DNA of 6,218 nt, taken from Chloroflexia bacterium. GTDB taxonomy: Bacteria > Chloroflexota > Chloroflexia > Thermomicrobiales > CFX8. The notes under the pieces were generated by a model. The model was given only the letters and a program-made list of their open reading frames with translations, did not search any database and was not told the DNA's origin. The DNA is taken from assembly GCA_013696045.1 (NCBI GenBank), contig JACCZH010000369.1, forward strand, positions 1 through 6,218, written 5' to 3'. This document shows, piece after piece, positions 1 through 6,215 of the stretch (positions are counted from its first letter, which is position 1; each line of letters opens with the position of its first letter). The position numbers and the translations under genes were made by a program.

Positions 1-1190
1 ATATCTTTGTCACCACGTCCCGAGAGATTGACGATGACCTTCTCGATGTCTGGATTTTCGCCAATAAACTTGCCGGCAAGATGGATAGCGTGGGCCGACT
101 CCAGCGCCGGAATAATCCCCTCCGTCCGTGAGAGAAGCTGCACTGCGGCCAGCGCCTCGTCATCTGTCACGCCGTCGAACTGCGCTCTGCCGGTGTCCTT
201 CAAGTACGCCAGCTCTGGTCCCACCCCAGGGTAATCCAACCCAGCCGAGATCGAGTGCGCCTCAAGAATCTGCCCGAACTCGTCCTGTAGCACGTATGAC
301 TTCGCGCCGTGCAGAACGCCGACCTTACCGGCTGTCAAGCTCAGAGAGTGCTTGCCGGATGCCAGACCGTGCCCCGCCGCTTCCGCGCCAACCAACTGAA
401 CTCCCTCGTCCGGAACGAACTCGTGGAAGATACCCATTGCGTTCGACCCTCCGCCAACACAGGCGATAACCGCGCCCGGAAGCGAGCCGGTCTGGTCAAG
501 CACCTGCTGGCGCGCCTCGCGCCCGATGACCGACTGGAAGTCGCGCACCAGCATGGGATATGGATGCATCCCCGAAACGGTTCCGATGAGATAGTAGGTT
601 GTCTCGACGTTCGTCACCCAGTCACGAATAGCCTCATTGAGAGCGTCTTTCAGCGTGCGTGATCCACTCGACACCGGCCGCACCTCCGCGCCGAGCAGCT
701 TCATCCTGAAGACGTTCAACGATTGCCGCTCGATGTCAACTTCGCCCATATACACGACGCACTCGAGCCCGAGCAGGGCGCAGATTGTTGCCGTCGCGAC
801 CCCATGCTGGCCAGCGCCGGTCTCGGCGATGATGCGCTGCTTGCCCATGCGCTTGGCGAGCAAGCCCTGGCCCAGTGCATTGTTGATCTTGTGCGCGCCG
901 GTGTGCGCCAGATCCTCGCGCTTGAGATAAATGCTGGCTTTGCCGAACTTCTCGCTGAGGTTGGCCACCAGCGTCAGGGGAGTTGGGCGGCCTACATACT
1001 CAGCCTGCAAGCGCTCGATCTCAGCGTGAAATTCTGGATCGTCGTTGGCGTGTGTGTACGCGGCGGTCAACTCGCGAATCGCCGGCATGAGCGTTTCCGG
1101 CGCGTAGATTCCGCCGAACTCGCCAAACCGTCCGAGGTTGTCCGGCAAGATCGGCCGGTCGCGTTCCGGAATCCTGATCGGTATCGTCAT
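1..1190 (-). CDS. trpB: Tryptophan synthase beta subunit, 3' end cut by window edge
   Basis: TrpB is the PLP enzyme that joins indole and L-serine to make tryptophan, working in the cytoplasm as an alpha2-beta2 complex with TrpA. My translation gives 396 full codons with no internal stop, then runs off the window. The family is usually 390-410 residues, so only about a dozen residues are missing. Visible landmarks: the start-proximal RFGEFGGIYAPETL (21-34), the Schiff-base lysine in HTGAHKINNA (K101), the catalytic glutamate in AETGAGQHG (E123), the phosphate loop GGGSN (246-250), SAGLDYPGVGP with D319, and SGRGDKD (390-396), whose serine contacts the PLP ring nitrogen. The NVFRMKLLGAEV stretch and overall length fit the common TrpA-dependent TrpB1 class. 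The ATG overlaps the trpF stop as ATGA. Its upstream region (GGACGACGGAC) is only a weak Shine-Dalgarno, so translation is probably coupled to trpF. trpA is expected next but is not visible. Confidence 0.97.
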   Translation of the reverse strand, partial: MTIPIRIPERDRPILPDNLGRFGEFGGIYAPETLMPAIRELTAAYTHANDDPEFHAEIERLQAEYVGRPTPLTLVANLSEKFGKASIYLKREDLAHTGAHKINNALGQGLLAKRMGKQRIIAETGAGQHGVATATICALLGLECVVYMGEVDIERQSLNVFRMKLLGAEVRPVSSGSRTLKDALNEAIRDWVTNVETTYYLIGTVSGMHPYPMLVRDFQSVIGREARQQVLDQTGSLPGAVIACVGGGSNAMGIFHEFVPDEGVQLVGAEAAGHGLASGKHSLSLTAGKVGVLHGAKSYVLQDEFGQILEAHSISAGLDYPGVGPELAYLKDTGRAQFDGVTDDEALAAVQLLSRTEGIIPALESAHAIHLAGKFIGENPDIEKVIVNLSGRGDKD

Positions 1191-1894
1191 GTCCGTCGTC
1201 CAATCGTTTGATTGTTGTTAGAAGGAACAATGTCGTAGCTGGTAGCTTTGGCAGTGGCGATGAACGCGCGGATCTTTGTGGAGTCCTTGACGCCCCCGGT
1301 TTCGACACCGCTCGAAACATCCACCGCGAAGGGCTTGACCTTCTGGATGGCGTCGGCCACGTTGTCCGGGTTCAATCCCCCCGCCAGAATAAGCGGGAAG
1401 CGGTTAGCGAAGTGACTGGCCAGCGGCCAGTCTCCCACGGTTCCGGTGCCGCCGTAGATTCCGGGCACGTGCGCATCCACGTGGACCGCCCAGGGAATGA
1501 TGATCATCCAGTCACCAAGACGATTGATTGCCGCCTGCCGGTTCTCGGAATCAATGCGAATGCTGCCGATAGCCGGCACGCGCAACTTGTTGACGATGCT
1601 GGCTGGCTCATCACCCGACAGCTGGATGCGGTCGAGCCTAACCTCCCGCGCAACCTCGTTCATCAGCTCATGAGTCTCATTCACGAAGAGCCCAACAATC
1701 TTCAGCTTGCGCTCCGGATCGGCCTCCCGAACGGCCTGAGCCACAGCTTTACCCTGGTCCACTGTTAACCGTCGCGGGCTCTCCGCAAACACCAGACCGA
1801 TCATGTCTGCGCCTGCCTCAAGCGCCACCAGGGCATGCTCCGGCTCTCGAACGCCACAGATCTTCACCAGCGGTGTGCGAGTCTGTTCACTCAT
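1187..1894 (-). CDS. trpF: Phosphoribosylanthranilate isomerase
   Basis: TrpF carries out the Amadori rearrangement of N-(5'-phosphoribosyl)anthranilate to CdRP, the step between TrpD and TrpC. It is a single-domain TIM barrel. The 235-residue protein shows the catalytic cysteine in KICGV (C13), GLVFAESPRRL (33-43), QLSGDEP (91-97, where many homologues have QLHG), the catalytic aspartate in HVDAHVPG (D140), the phosphate-binding YGGTG (147-151), LAGGLNPDNV (170-179) and VDVSSGVE (191-198). It is a stand-alone gene, not fused to trpC as in E. coli. The start ATG overlaps the trpC stop as ATGA, and GGAG (1903-1906) lies 8 nt upstream. The last ~17 residues (from about 219, polar, ending in RRT) run past the usual family end and overlap the trpB start; see findings. 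Confidence 0.96.
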   Translation of the reverse strand: MSEQTRTPLVKICGVREPEHALVALEAGADMIGLVFAESPRRLTVDQGKAVAQAVREADPERKLKIVGLFVNETHELMNEVAREVRLDRIQLSGDEPASIVNKLRVPAIGSIRIDSENRQAAINRLGDWMIIIPWAVHVDAHVPGIYGGTGTVGDWPLASHFANRFPLILAGGLNPDNVADAIQKVKPFAVDVSSGVETGGVKDSTKIRAFIATAKATSYDIVPSNNNQTIGRRT

Positions 1895-2703
1895 CGTAGA
1901 AGCTCCGCTAGCGCCTGCTGGCGGTTCGTATGTCGCATGAGGGTCTCGCCCACCAGTACGGCGTTAACACCCGCGGATTGCATACGTTCCACGTCCTCAC
2001 GGGTGCGGATACCGCTCTCGCCGATGATTGTCACCCCATCGGGGACGAGTGGGGCGATACGTTCCGTTGTTGCAAGATCCACATTGAAGCTGCGTAGATC
2101 GCGGTTGTTGATCCCGATGAGCGCCCCTCGAATCTTCAACGCCCGAGCCAGCTCGTCTTCATCGTGCACCTCGATGAGCGTCTCCATTCCGTATCGTCCG
2201 GCGGCGTCAGCCAGTTCCTTCAGCTGCGAGTCTTCCAGCGCTGCGACAATCAGCAAGACGGCATCCGCGCCAGCCGAACAGGCTTCGATGATTTGATATG
2301 GATCGACGATGAAATCCTTACGCAACACGGGCCGTGGGATCGTGTCGGAATGAGCAACAGTAGAGACCTCGTGCAAGTCGTCCAGCGACCCGCCGAAGAA
2401 CTTCCCGTCCGTAAGGACCGAGATCCCCGCACAACCTCCCGCCAGATAGTCGCGAGCAACGTCCATGGCAACGATATCGGACGCTATCGGACCCTTCGAC
2501 GGCGACGCCCGCTTGATCTCGGCAATAATTCCGACTTCACGCGCCTGCAACGCCCCTGCGAGCGAGACATGCTTCCGCACTCGCTCGCGAGCGATATAGG
2601 CTAAATCCGCGAATGACAGTTGCCGCTTGCGCTGTGCAATCTCCTGGATAGTGTTATCCAGAATCTTGTCAAGGTACGTTCCCGTGGATACTCTCGAAGC
2701 CAC
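1891..2703 (-). CDS. trpC: Indole-3-glycerol phosphate synthase
   Basis: TrpC closes the indole ring, converting CdRP to indole-3-glycerol phosphate with loss of CO2 and water. It is a TIM barrel with an N-terminal helical extension (roughly residues 10-55). The 270-residue length is normal for a monofunctional enzyme. Motifs in order: AEIKRASPSKG (61-71, with E62 and K64), SVLTDGKFFGGS (95-106), VLRKDFIVD (126-134, with K129), LIEV (E178), IGINNRDL (196-203), GESGI (228-232, with E229 and S230) and VLVGE (249-253). These cover the known catalytic and phosphate-binding positions. The start is GTG: an in-frame TGA lies only 9 nt upstream (2713-2715), and no ATG follows for a long way. The trpD stop ends 1 nt before this start, with only a loose purine-rich stretch (GGAAGTGAGAG) upstream, so coupling to trpD is likely. 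Confidence 0.96.
   Translation of the reverse strand: MASRVSTGTYLDKILDNTIQEIAQRKRQLSFADLAYIARERVRKHVSLAGALQAREVGIIAEIKRASPSKGPIASDIVAMDVARDYLAGGCAGISVLTDGKFFGGSLDDLHEVSTVAHSDTIPRPVLRKDFIVDPYQIIEACSAGADAVLLIVAALEDSQLKELADAAGRYGMETLIEVHDEDELARALKIRGALIGINNRDLRSFNVDLATTERIAPLVPDGVTIIGESGIRTREDVERMQSAGVNAVLVGETLMRHTNRQQALAELLR
1903..1906 (-). promoter_or_regulatory. trpF Shine-Dalgarno
   Basis: GGAG lies 8 nt before the trpF ATG, within the last codons of trpC. It supports the ATGA-overlap start. Confidence 0.65.
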
Positions 2704-2704
2704 G

Positions 2705-3754
2705 CTACACTCTCACTTCCTGGGACACGCCCATTTTCGAGGTCAACGCAGCCAGCTCGCGCACTTTGGCCAGCGCCGCGCCACTATCTATCGACTGCGC
2801 CCCGACCTCAAGTCCGCGCTCAAACGACTCAACCGTGTCCGAGGCGTACAGCGCCGCCGCCGCATTCATCAAAGTGATAACCCGCGTGGCGCCCTTTTCG
2901 CCGGAAAGGACCGCTTCGGCGATTGTCACGTTCTCGGTGACGCTGCCGCCCCTGATCTCTTCCCGCCCGTAACGCTCAAAGCCAAAACGCTCCGGCGCAA
3001 CCTCATAGGTTGTCACCCATGCGCTCTCGCGCATCACCATTTCCGCAACCGTGCTCGGGCCGGCCACGCCGATCTCGTCCAAGCCCTCGTGGGCGTGCAC
3101 CGCCAGAACATGCTTTGAGCCCAATAGGCCCATCACCCGCGCCAGCCGGGCGGCCGTCTCGTCATCGGGCACCCCGATGACTTGATGCCGCGCTCCCGCC
3201 GGGTTCACCAGCGGTCCGAGCAGGTTAAAGACCGTCCGGATGCCAATCTCGCGGCGCACCGGCCCCGCAAAACGCATCGCCGGGTGAAATGCGGGAGCGT
3301 ACATGAATCCGATTCCGACCCGCACGATACACTCGGCAACTTCATCCGGACTCAGCTCGATCCGTACCCCAAGGGCCTCCAGCACATCCGCCGATCCACA
3401 GCGGCTGGTCATGGCGCGGTTACCGTGCTTGGCGACCTTCACTCCCGCGCCGGCGACAACGAATGCAGCGGTCGTCGAGATGTTGAACGAGTGGCTTGCG
3501 TCGCCACCGGTGCCGCACGTATCAACCATATTCGTGCCGTCGTCCAACGGAACCCGAATGGCCTTCTCCCTCATCACCTCGGCAAAGCCGGCCAGCTCGT
3601 CGTCGGTCTCGCCTCGTACTCGCAATCCGGTCAGGAATGACCCGATCTGCGGCGGTGAGGCCTCGCCGTTCATGATGATTTCCATAGCGTGTCGTGCCTC
3701 GTTGCGAGTAAGCGTCTGTCCGTCGACAACGGCCTGAATAGACGATTTCAGCAT
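2705..3754 (-). CDS. trpD: Anthranilate phosphoribosyltransferase
   Basis: TrpD transfers the phosphoribosyl group of PRPP to anthranilate, the second step of the branch. The 349-residue protein has the family plan of a small N-terminal helical domain (about 1-70) and a larger alpha/beta domain. Visible motifs: the PRPP-binding DTCGTGGD (78-85), NIST (91-94), KHGNR (109-113), SRCGSADVLEALG (117-129), FMYAPAFHPA (150-159), GIRTVFNLLGPLVNPA (171-186) and the metal-binding GLDE (224-227). EIRGGS (266-271) has serine where homologues often have aspartate; I attach no weight to this. The gene is not fused to trpG, unlike the E. coli TrpGD protein. The ATG is 14 nt downstream of the trpG stop and has a strong Shine-Dalgarno (GGAAGGAG, 3762-3769) 7 nt before it. 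Confidence 0.97.
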   Translation of the reverse strand: MLKSSIQAVVDGQTLTRNEARHAMEIIMNGEASPPQIGSFLTGLRVRGETDDELAGFAEVMREKAIRVPLDDGTNMVDTCGTGGDASHSFNISTTAAFVVAGAGVKVAKHGNRAMTSRCGSADVLEALGVRIELSPDEVAECIVRVGIGFMYAPAFHPAMRFAGPVRREIGIRTVFNLLGPLVNPAGARHQVIGVPDDETAARLARVMGLLGSKHVLAVHAHEGLDEIGVAGPSTVAEMVMRESAWVTTYEVAPERFGFERYGREEIRGGSVTENVTIAEAVLSGEKGATRVITLMNAAAALYASDTVESFERGLEVGAQSIDSGAALAKVRELAALTSKMGVSQEVRV

Positions 3755-3761
3755 GAGCGCA

Positions 3762-3769
3762 CTCCTTCC
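3762..3769 (-). promoter_or_regulatory. trpD Shine-Dalgarno
   Basis: GGAAGGAG sits 7 nt before the trpD ATG, and its first G is the last base of the trpG stop codon. This fixes the trpD start. Confidence 0.85.
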
Positions 3770-4362
3770 TAGTAACCGCGCACGGCCGCGACCGGAGAAA
3801 CCGCGCCGATGAAGTTCGCCAGTAGCCGGTGCCCGCCTTCGGTCAGAATCGATTCAGGGTGAAACTGGACGCCGTGAATGTCGTGCTTGCGGTGACTCAT
3901 GGCCATGATCGTTCCGTCCGGGGAACGCGCGGTGATTTCCAGGTCCTCGGGCAGACCCTCTTCCGAGACGATAAGCGAGTGATAACGAGTGGCCGTGAAC
4001 GGGCTTGGAATCCCTGACAGAATACCGCGTCCATTGTGGCTGATTCTGCCCGTTTTACCGTGCATCACCTGTGGCGCGAGCACGACCTGAGCACCGAACG
4101 CCTCTCCAATTGCTTGATGGCCGAGGCAGACACCCAAAATCGGAATCTCTCCCGCCAACTCGCTGATGAGGTTCACGGAGATGCCGGCCTCCTTTGGAGT
4201 GCAGGGACCAGGCGAGATCACGATCCGCTCGGGGGCCATTCGGCGCACCTCATCGACGGTGATCCTGTCGTTCCGTCGCACGGTCACATCCGCCCCGAGC
4301 TCACACAGGTATTGGTACAGGTTGTAGGTAAACGAGTCGTAGTTGTCGATCAACAGAATCAT
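3769..4362 (-). CDS. trpG: Anthranilate synthase glutamine amidotransferase subunit (component II)
   Basis: TrpG hydrolyses glutamine and channels ammonia to TrpE for anthranilate synthesis. It is a class I (triad) glutamine amidotransferase of 197 residues, the normal length for a stand-alone subunit. Visible: the N-terminal LLIDNYDSFTYNL (3-15), the oxyanion region ISPGPCTP (49-56), the nucleophile elbow GVCLGHQAIGE with C79, MHGK (100-103), which is typical of TrpG/PabA, and HGVQFHPES (163-171), giving catalytic H168 and E170. The ATG overlaps the trpE stop as ATGA and has a strong Shine-Dalgarno (GGAGGT, 4369-4374) at 6 nt, which suits equal expression with its partner. PabA, the folate-pathway partner, is nearly indistinguishable by sequence. 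The position beside trpE decides for TrpG, though one protein may serve both pathways if no separate pabA exists in the genome. Confidence 0.96.
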   Translation of the reverse strand: MILLIDNYDSFTYNLYQYLCELGADVTVRRNDRITVDEVRRMAPERIVISPGPCTPKEAGISVNLISELAGEIPILGVCLGHQAIGEAFGAQVVLAPQVMHGKTGRISHNGRGILSGIPSPFTATRYHSLIVSEEGLPEDLEITARSPDGTIMAMSHRKHDIHGVQFHPESILTEGGHRLLANFIGAVSPVAAVRGY

Positions 4363-5948
4363 TGGGCTACCTCCGTGCCGGTCTCGTGCCGCTTTGCGCG
4401 CTCATCGCGCTCAATCTCCTCGGCCAACTCCAGCGCCTTCATGGCTGCGCCCATCTTGTTGAGTGTCTCCTGAAATTCAAAGTCGGCAGTTGAGTCATAG
4501 ACAATCCCACCACCAGCCTGCATGATGACCGTACCGTCGCGCATCGCGACCGTGCGCAGTGAGAGCGCCATGTCCATGTTGCCGGTGTAGGCTACATAGC
4601 CGACGCAGCCAGAGTAATAACCGCGCTTGTCCGGCTCGAGCTCGGCGATGATCTCCATAGCCCTGATCTTCGGCGCGCCACTCACCGTGCCGGCCGGGAA
4701 ACACGCCCGCAGCGCGTCAACCGCCGACAGGTCATCACGCAGCTCACCGGTCACGTGGCTGACCAGATGAATAACATGCGAAAAGCGATCCGTCCTGAGC
4801 AGAACCGGTACTTTCACCGTGCCGGGCTTTGAGACGCGACCGATGTCGTTGCGAGCCAGATCGACGAGCATGACGTGCTCGGCCCGCTCCTTCTCATCAT
4901 TCAATAGCTCTGCTTCCAGCGCGACGTCCTCTTCCTCACTGCTACCTCTCCTGCGAGTTCCGGCGATCGGATGAGTAGTCAGCTTGCCATGATCTAACCG
5001 GATCAACGCCTCTGGGGACGCTCCTACAATCTGCTCGTCCCCGAGTTGGAGATAGAACATAAACGGCGATGGATTGACCGTCCTCAGGGCGCGGTACAAC
5101 GTGAATGGATGCGCCGCTGTCTCAACCTCAACCCGCTGCGAAAGCACTACCTGGAACACGTCACCTGCCCGGATGTACTCCTTGGCGCGCTCAATAATCT
5201 CGTTGTAGTAGTCACGATCGATGTTGTGCCTGGCGCGTGCTTCAACCGACGTCTCTGAGAACGAACGGCTGGTAACCGGTGTGGTGGCTCGACCGGCTTC
5301 GAGGCGTTCGGCGAGCACGTCAATCTTATCCACTGCTTCCGCATACGCTTGAGCAACCGGTGTATTCGGATCGGCATGCACATGCGACACGACCTTCACC
5401 CGGCGCTCAAGATGATCGAACACCACCATCGTGTCGACAAACATATAGACGCCGTCCGGGAACCCGTTGGGATCGTTGACTGCTCCGGGAAGATCTTCGA
5501 AATAGCGCACTGCTTCATATGAAAGATACCCCACAGCGCCACCCAGAAAACGTGGCAGACCGGGAATATCTACCGCTGTATACGGCGCTAAAAAGGACTG
5601 CAAGGCTACCAGCGGGTCGTCATAGCTGATTTCCTGCTTGTAACCTCCCTGGTTTGCGTAGGCTGTGCCGTTCTCAAGCCGCACCGTAAGATACGGATCA
5701 GAGCCGATAAAGGAGTAGCGTGCTAGCCGCTCCCCACCCTCAACGCTCTCAAGCAGGAACGAATACGATCCATTCGCGATTTTAAGATACGCGCTGACCG
5801 GGGTTTCCATGTCGGCCATGATCTCGCGGTAGATTGGAATAACGTTTCCCTGTGTCTTCAGCTTCTCAACCTCTTCGATTGAGAGGGAGTAGCGCGCCTT
5901 CCCCAGCCTGTTCGCGGCCATTCGTTGACTTGCCGTTGTCGTGGTCAT
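4359..5948 (-). CDS. trpE: Anthranilate synthase component I (chorismate-binding subunit)
   Basis: TrpE converts chorismate, with ammonia from TrpG, to anthranilate and pyruvate, the committed step. The 529 residues hold an N-terminal anthranilate synthase domain (about 35-180) and a C-terminal chorismate-binding domain (about 243-505). The feedback site for tryptophan looks intact: LLES (65-68) and NPSPFMF (292-298). In the active-site region PIAGT (327-331) has alanine where aminodeoxychorismate synthase (PabB) has lysine, which favours TrpE over PabB. Further motifs are FQVVLSQR (265-272), GASPE (309-313), LVDLARNDIGRV (361-372), AGTVSGAPKIRAMEII (419-434) and QAGGGIVYDS (477-486). The ATG at 5948 directly follows an in-frame TAG, so it is the most upstream start possible. 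It lacks a recognisable Shine-Dalgarno. M10 is an alternative start, also without one. The conserved part begins near residue 35, so both are compatible. Confidence 0.97.
   Translation of the reverse strand: MTTTTASQRMAANRLGKARYSLSIEEVEKLKTQGNVIPIYREIMADMETPVSAYLKIANGSYSFLLESVEGGERLARYSFIGSDPYLTVRLENGTAYANQGGYKQEISYDDPLVALQSFLAPYTAVDIPGLPRFLGGAVGYLSYEAVRYFEDLPGAVNDPNGFPDGVYMFVDTMVVFDHLERRVKVVSHVHADPNTPVAQAYAEAVDKIDVLAERLEAGRATTPVTSRSFSETSVEARARHNIDRDYYNEIIERAKEYIRAGDVFQVVLSQRVEVETAAHPFTLYRALRTVNPSPFMFYLQLGDEQIVGASPEALIRLDHGKLTTHPIAGTRRRGSSEEEDVALEAELLNDEKERAEHVMLVDLARNDIGRVSKPGTVKVPVLLRTDRFSHVIHLVSHVTGELRDDLSAVDALRACFPAGTVSGAPKIRAMEIIAELEPDKRGYYSGCVGYVAYTGNMDMALSLRTVAMRDGTVIMQAGGGIVYDSTADFEFQETLNKMGAAMKALELAEEIERDERAKRHETGTEVAQ
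4369..4374 (-). promoter_or_regulatory. trpG Shine-Dalgarno
   Basis: GGAGGT sits 6 nt before the trpG ATG, inside the end of trpE. It supports this start and independent ribosome loading in addition to ATGA coupling. Confidence 0.85.
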
Positions 5949-6071
5949 CTATATCAGTCCATTCAAAGATTCAGCGTCGATTAGCGATCCGGCGAATGCT
6001 AAGCGTCGCCAGCGGGCCCGATACAACCCGGCTGGAGTTCGTTGGCGCTGACCTCGCTCTGTTACTGTCAT
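5949..6071 (-). CDS. Possible 40-aa leader ORF coupled to trpE
   Basis: Between the terminator and trpE there is a 40-codon ORF starting at ATG 6071, with GGAGG (6078-6082) 6 nt upstream, the best ribosome-binding site in the leader. Its TAG stop directly abuts the trpE ATG (TAGATG) in the same frame, while trpE has no Shine-Dalgarno of its own. This suggests ribosomes load here and reinitiate at trpE. The peptide is arginine-rich in its first half (9 Arg), with one tryptophan at residue 21, and has no signal peptide or membrane segment. I recognise no family. A single Trp codon is not a classical attenuator run. It may be a translated but unconserved uORF, or non-coding leader with a chance ATG. 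The Shine-Dalgarno, the spacing and the exact abutment are seen; the coupling is inferred. Confidence 0.4.
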   Translation of the reverse strand: MTVTERGQRQRTPAGLYRARWRRLAFAGSLIDAESLNGLI

Positions 6072-6077
6072 CTGGCG

Positions 6078-6082
6078 CCTCC
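6078..6082 (-). promoter_or_regulatory. Shine-Dalgarno of the leader ORF
   Basis: GGAGG lies 6 nt before ATG 6071 and is the only strong anti-16S match between the terminator and trpE. It is inside an 8-nt segment (6076-6083) that is exactly complementary to the terminator 5' arm. Confidence 0.5.
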
Positions 6083-6098
6083 GCGGATTCCGAACAAC

Positions 6099-6130
6099 AA
6101 AAAACCCCCATCCCACTAGAGGGACGGAGG
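6099..6130 (-). terminator. Intrinsic terminator of the T-box leader
   Basis: CCUCCGUCCC (6121-6130) pairs over 10 bp, with two G-U wobbles, with GGGAUGGGGG (6105-6114), closing a 6-nt loop UCUAGU and followed directly by U6 (6099-6104). It should end transcription about 150 nt before trpE when tRNA-Trp is charged. Confidence 0.93.
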
Positions 6131-6160
6131 CGTTACCTAACACTCCCGCGGTGCCACCCT
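6120..6160 (-). promoter_or_regulatory. T-box antiterminator element
   Basis: The canonical antiterminator can be drawn directly. AGGG (6157-6160) pairs with CCCU (6120-6123) as helix A1, and GCGGG (6145-6149) pairs with UCCGU (6124-6128) as helix A2 with two G-U wobbles. The unpaired 7-nt bulge is UGGCACC (6150-6156). The apical loop contains a small inverted repeat, GTTAGGTAAC (6132-6141). The 3' strand is also the 5' arm of the terminator, so the two folds exclude each other. Confidence 0.88.
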
Positions 6161-6164
6161 GGTT

Positions 6165-6183
6165 GGCTGTGCGGCGCACAACC
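6165..6183 (-). other. T-box Stem III hairpin
   Basis: GGUUGUGC and GCACAGCC form 8 consecutive pairs (one G-U) around a GCC loop, 4 nt before the T-box motif. This is the place where Stem III sits in T-box leaders. Confidence 0.75.
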
Positions 6184-6198
6184 CACTCTGCGGATACG

Positions 6199-6215
6199 GG
6201 ACACGTACGGTGTCC
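6199..6215 (-). other. Leader hairpin upstream of Stem III
   Basis: GGACAC and GUGUCC form a perfect 6-bp stem with loop CGUAC. It lies where Stem II or the end of Stem I would be, but the window is too short to assign it. Confidence 0.5.

Larger units (their letters stand above)
6076..6132 (-). promoter_or_regulatory. Possible Shine-Dalgarno-sequestering helix
   Basis: CGCCUCCG (6125-6132), within the terminator/antiterminator 3' strand, is an exact 8-nt complement of CGGAGGCG (6076-6083), which holds the leader ORF Shine-Dalgarno. A G-U pair extends it to 9. The complementarity is seen directly; any regulatory use is inferred and it could be chance in GC-rich sequence. Confidence 0.3.

Noticed and set aside
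7..1211. Plus-strand open frames of 75-162 codons opposite trpB
   Set aside because: The minus strand encodes an uninterrupted TrpB with all catalytic residues; the plus-strand frames are its shadows.
1208..1768. 186-codon open frame on the plus strand opposite trpF
   Set aside because: It is the antisense shadow of a well-conserved trpF, is rich in Arg, His and Asp as such shadows are, and has no recognisable motif.
2627..3640. Long plus-strand open frames (up to 163 codons) opposite trpD
   Set aside because: They lie wholly opposite trpD, whose motifs are all intact; low-complexity, Arg/Ser/His-rich translations typical of antisense GC-rich codons.
4359..5948. PabB (aminodeoxychorismate synthase) instead of TrpE
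   Set aside because: PIAGT has alanine where PabB has lysine, the tryptophan-binding LLES and NPSPFMF motifs are present, and the neighbours are all trp genes.
5949..6071. Readthrough of the TAG giving a TrpE with a 40-residue N-terminal extension
   Set aside because: TrpE already has a normal length and N-terminus from ATG 5948, and nothing nearby suggests stop-codon recoding.
5949..6071. Classical trpL-type attenuator peptide
   Set aside because: There is only one Trp codon, not a tandem run, and the terminator lies upstream of the ORF instead of downstream.
5949..6179. A 76-codon frame beginning at GTG 6179, in frame with the leader ORF
   Set aside because: Its first half is the T-box, antiterminator and terminator, whose RNA structure explains the sequence; only the last 40 codons have a Shine-Dalgarno and ATG.
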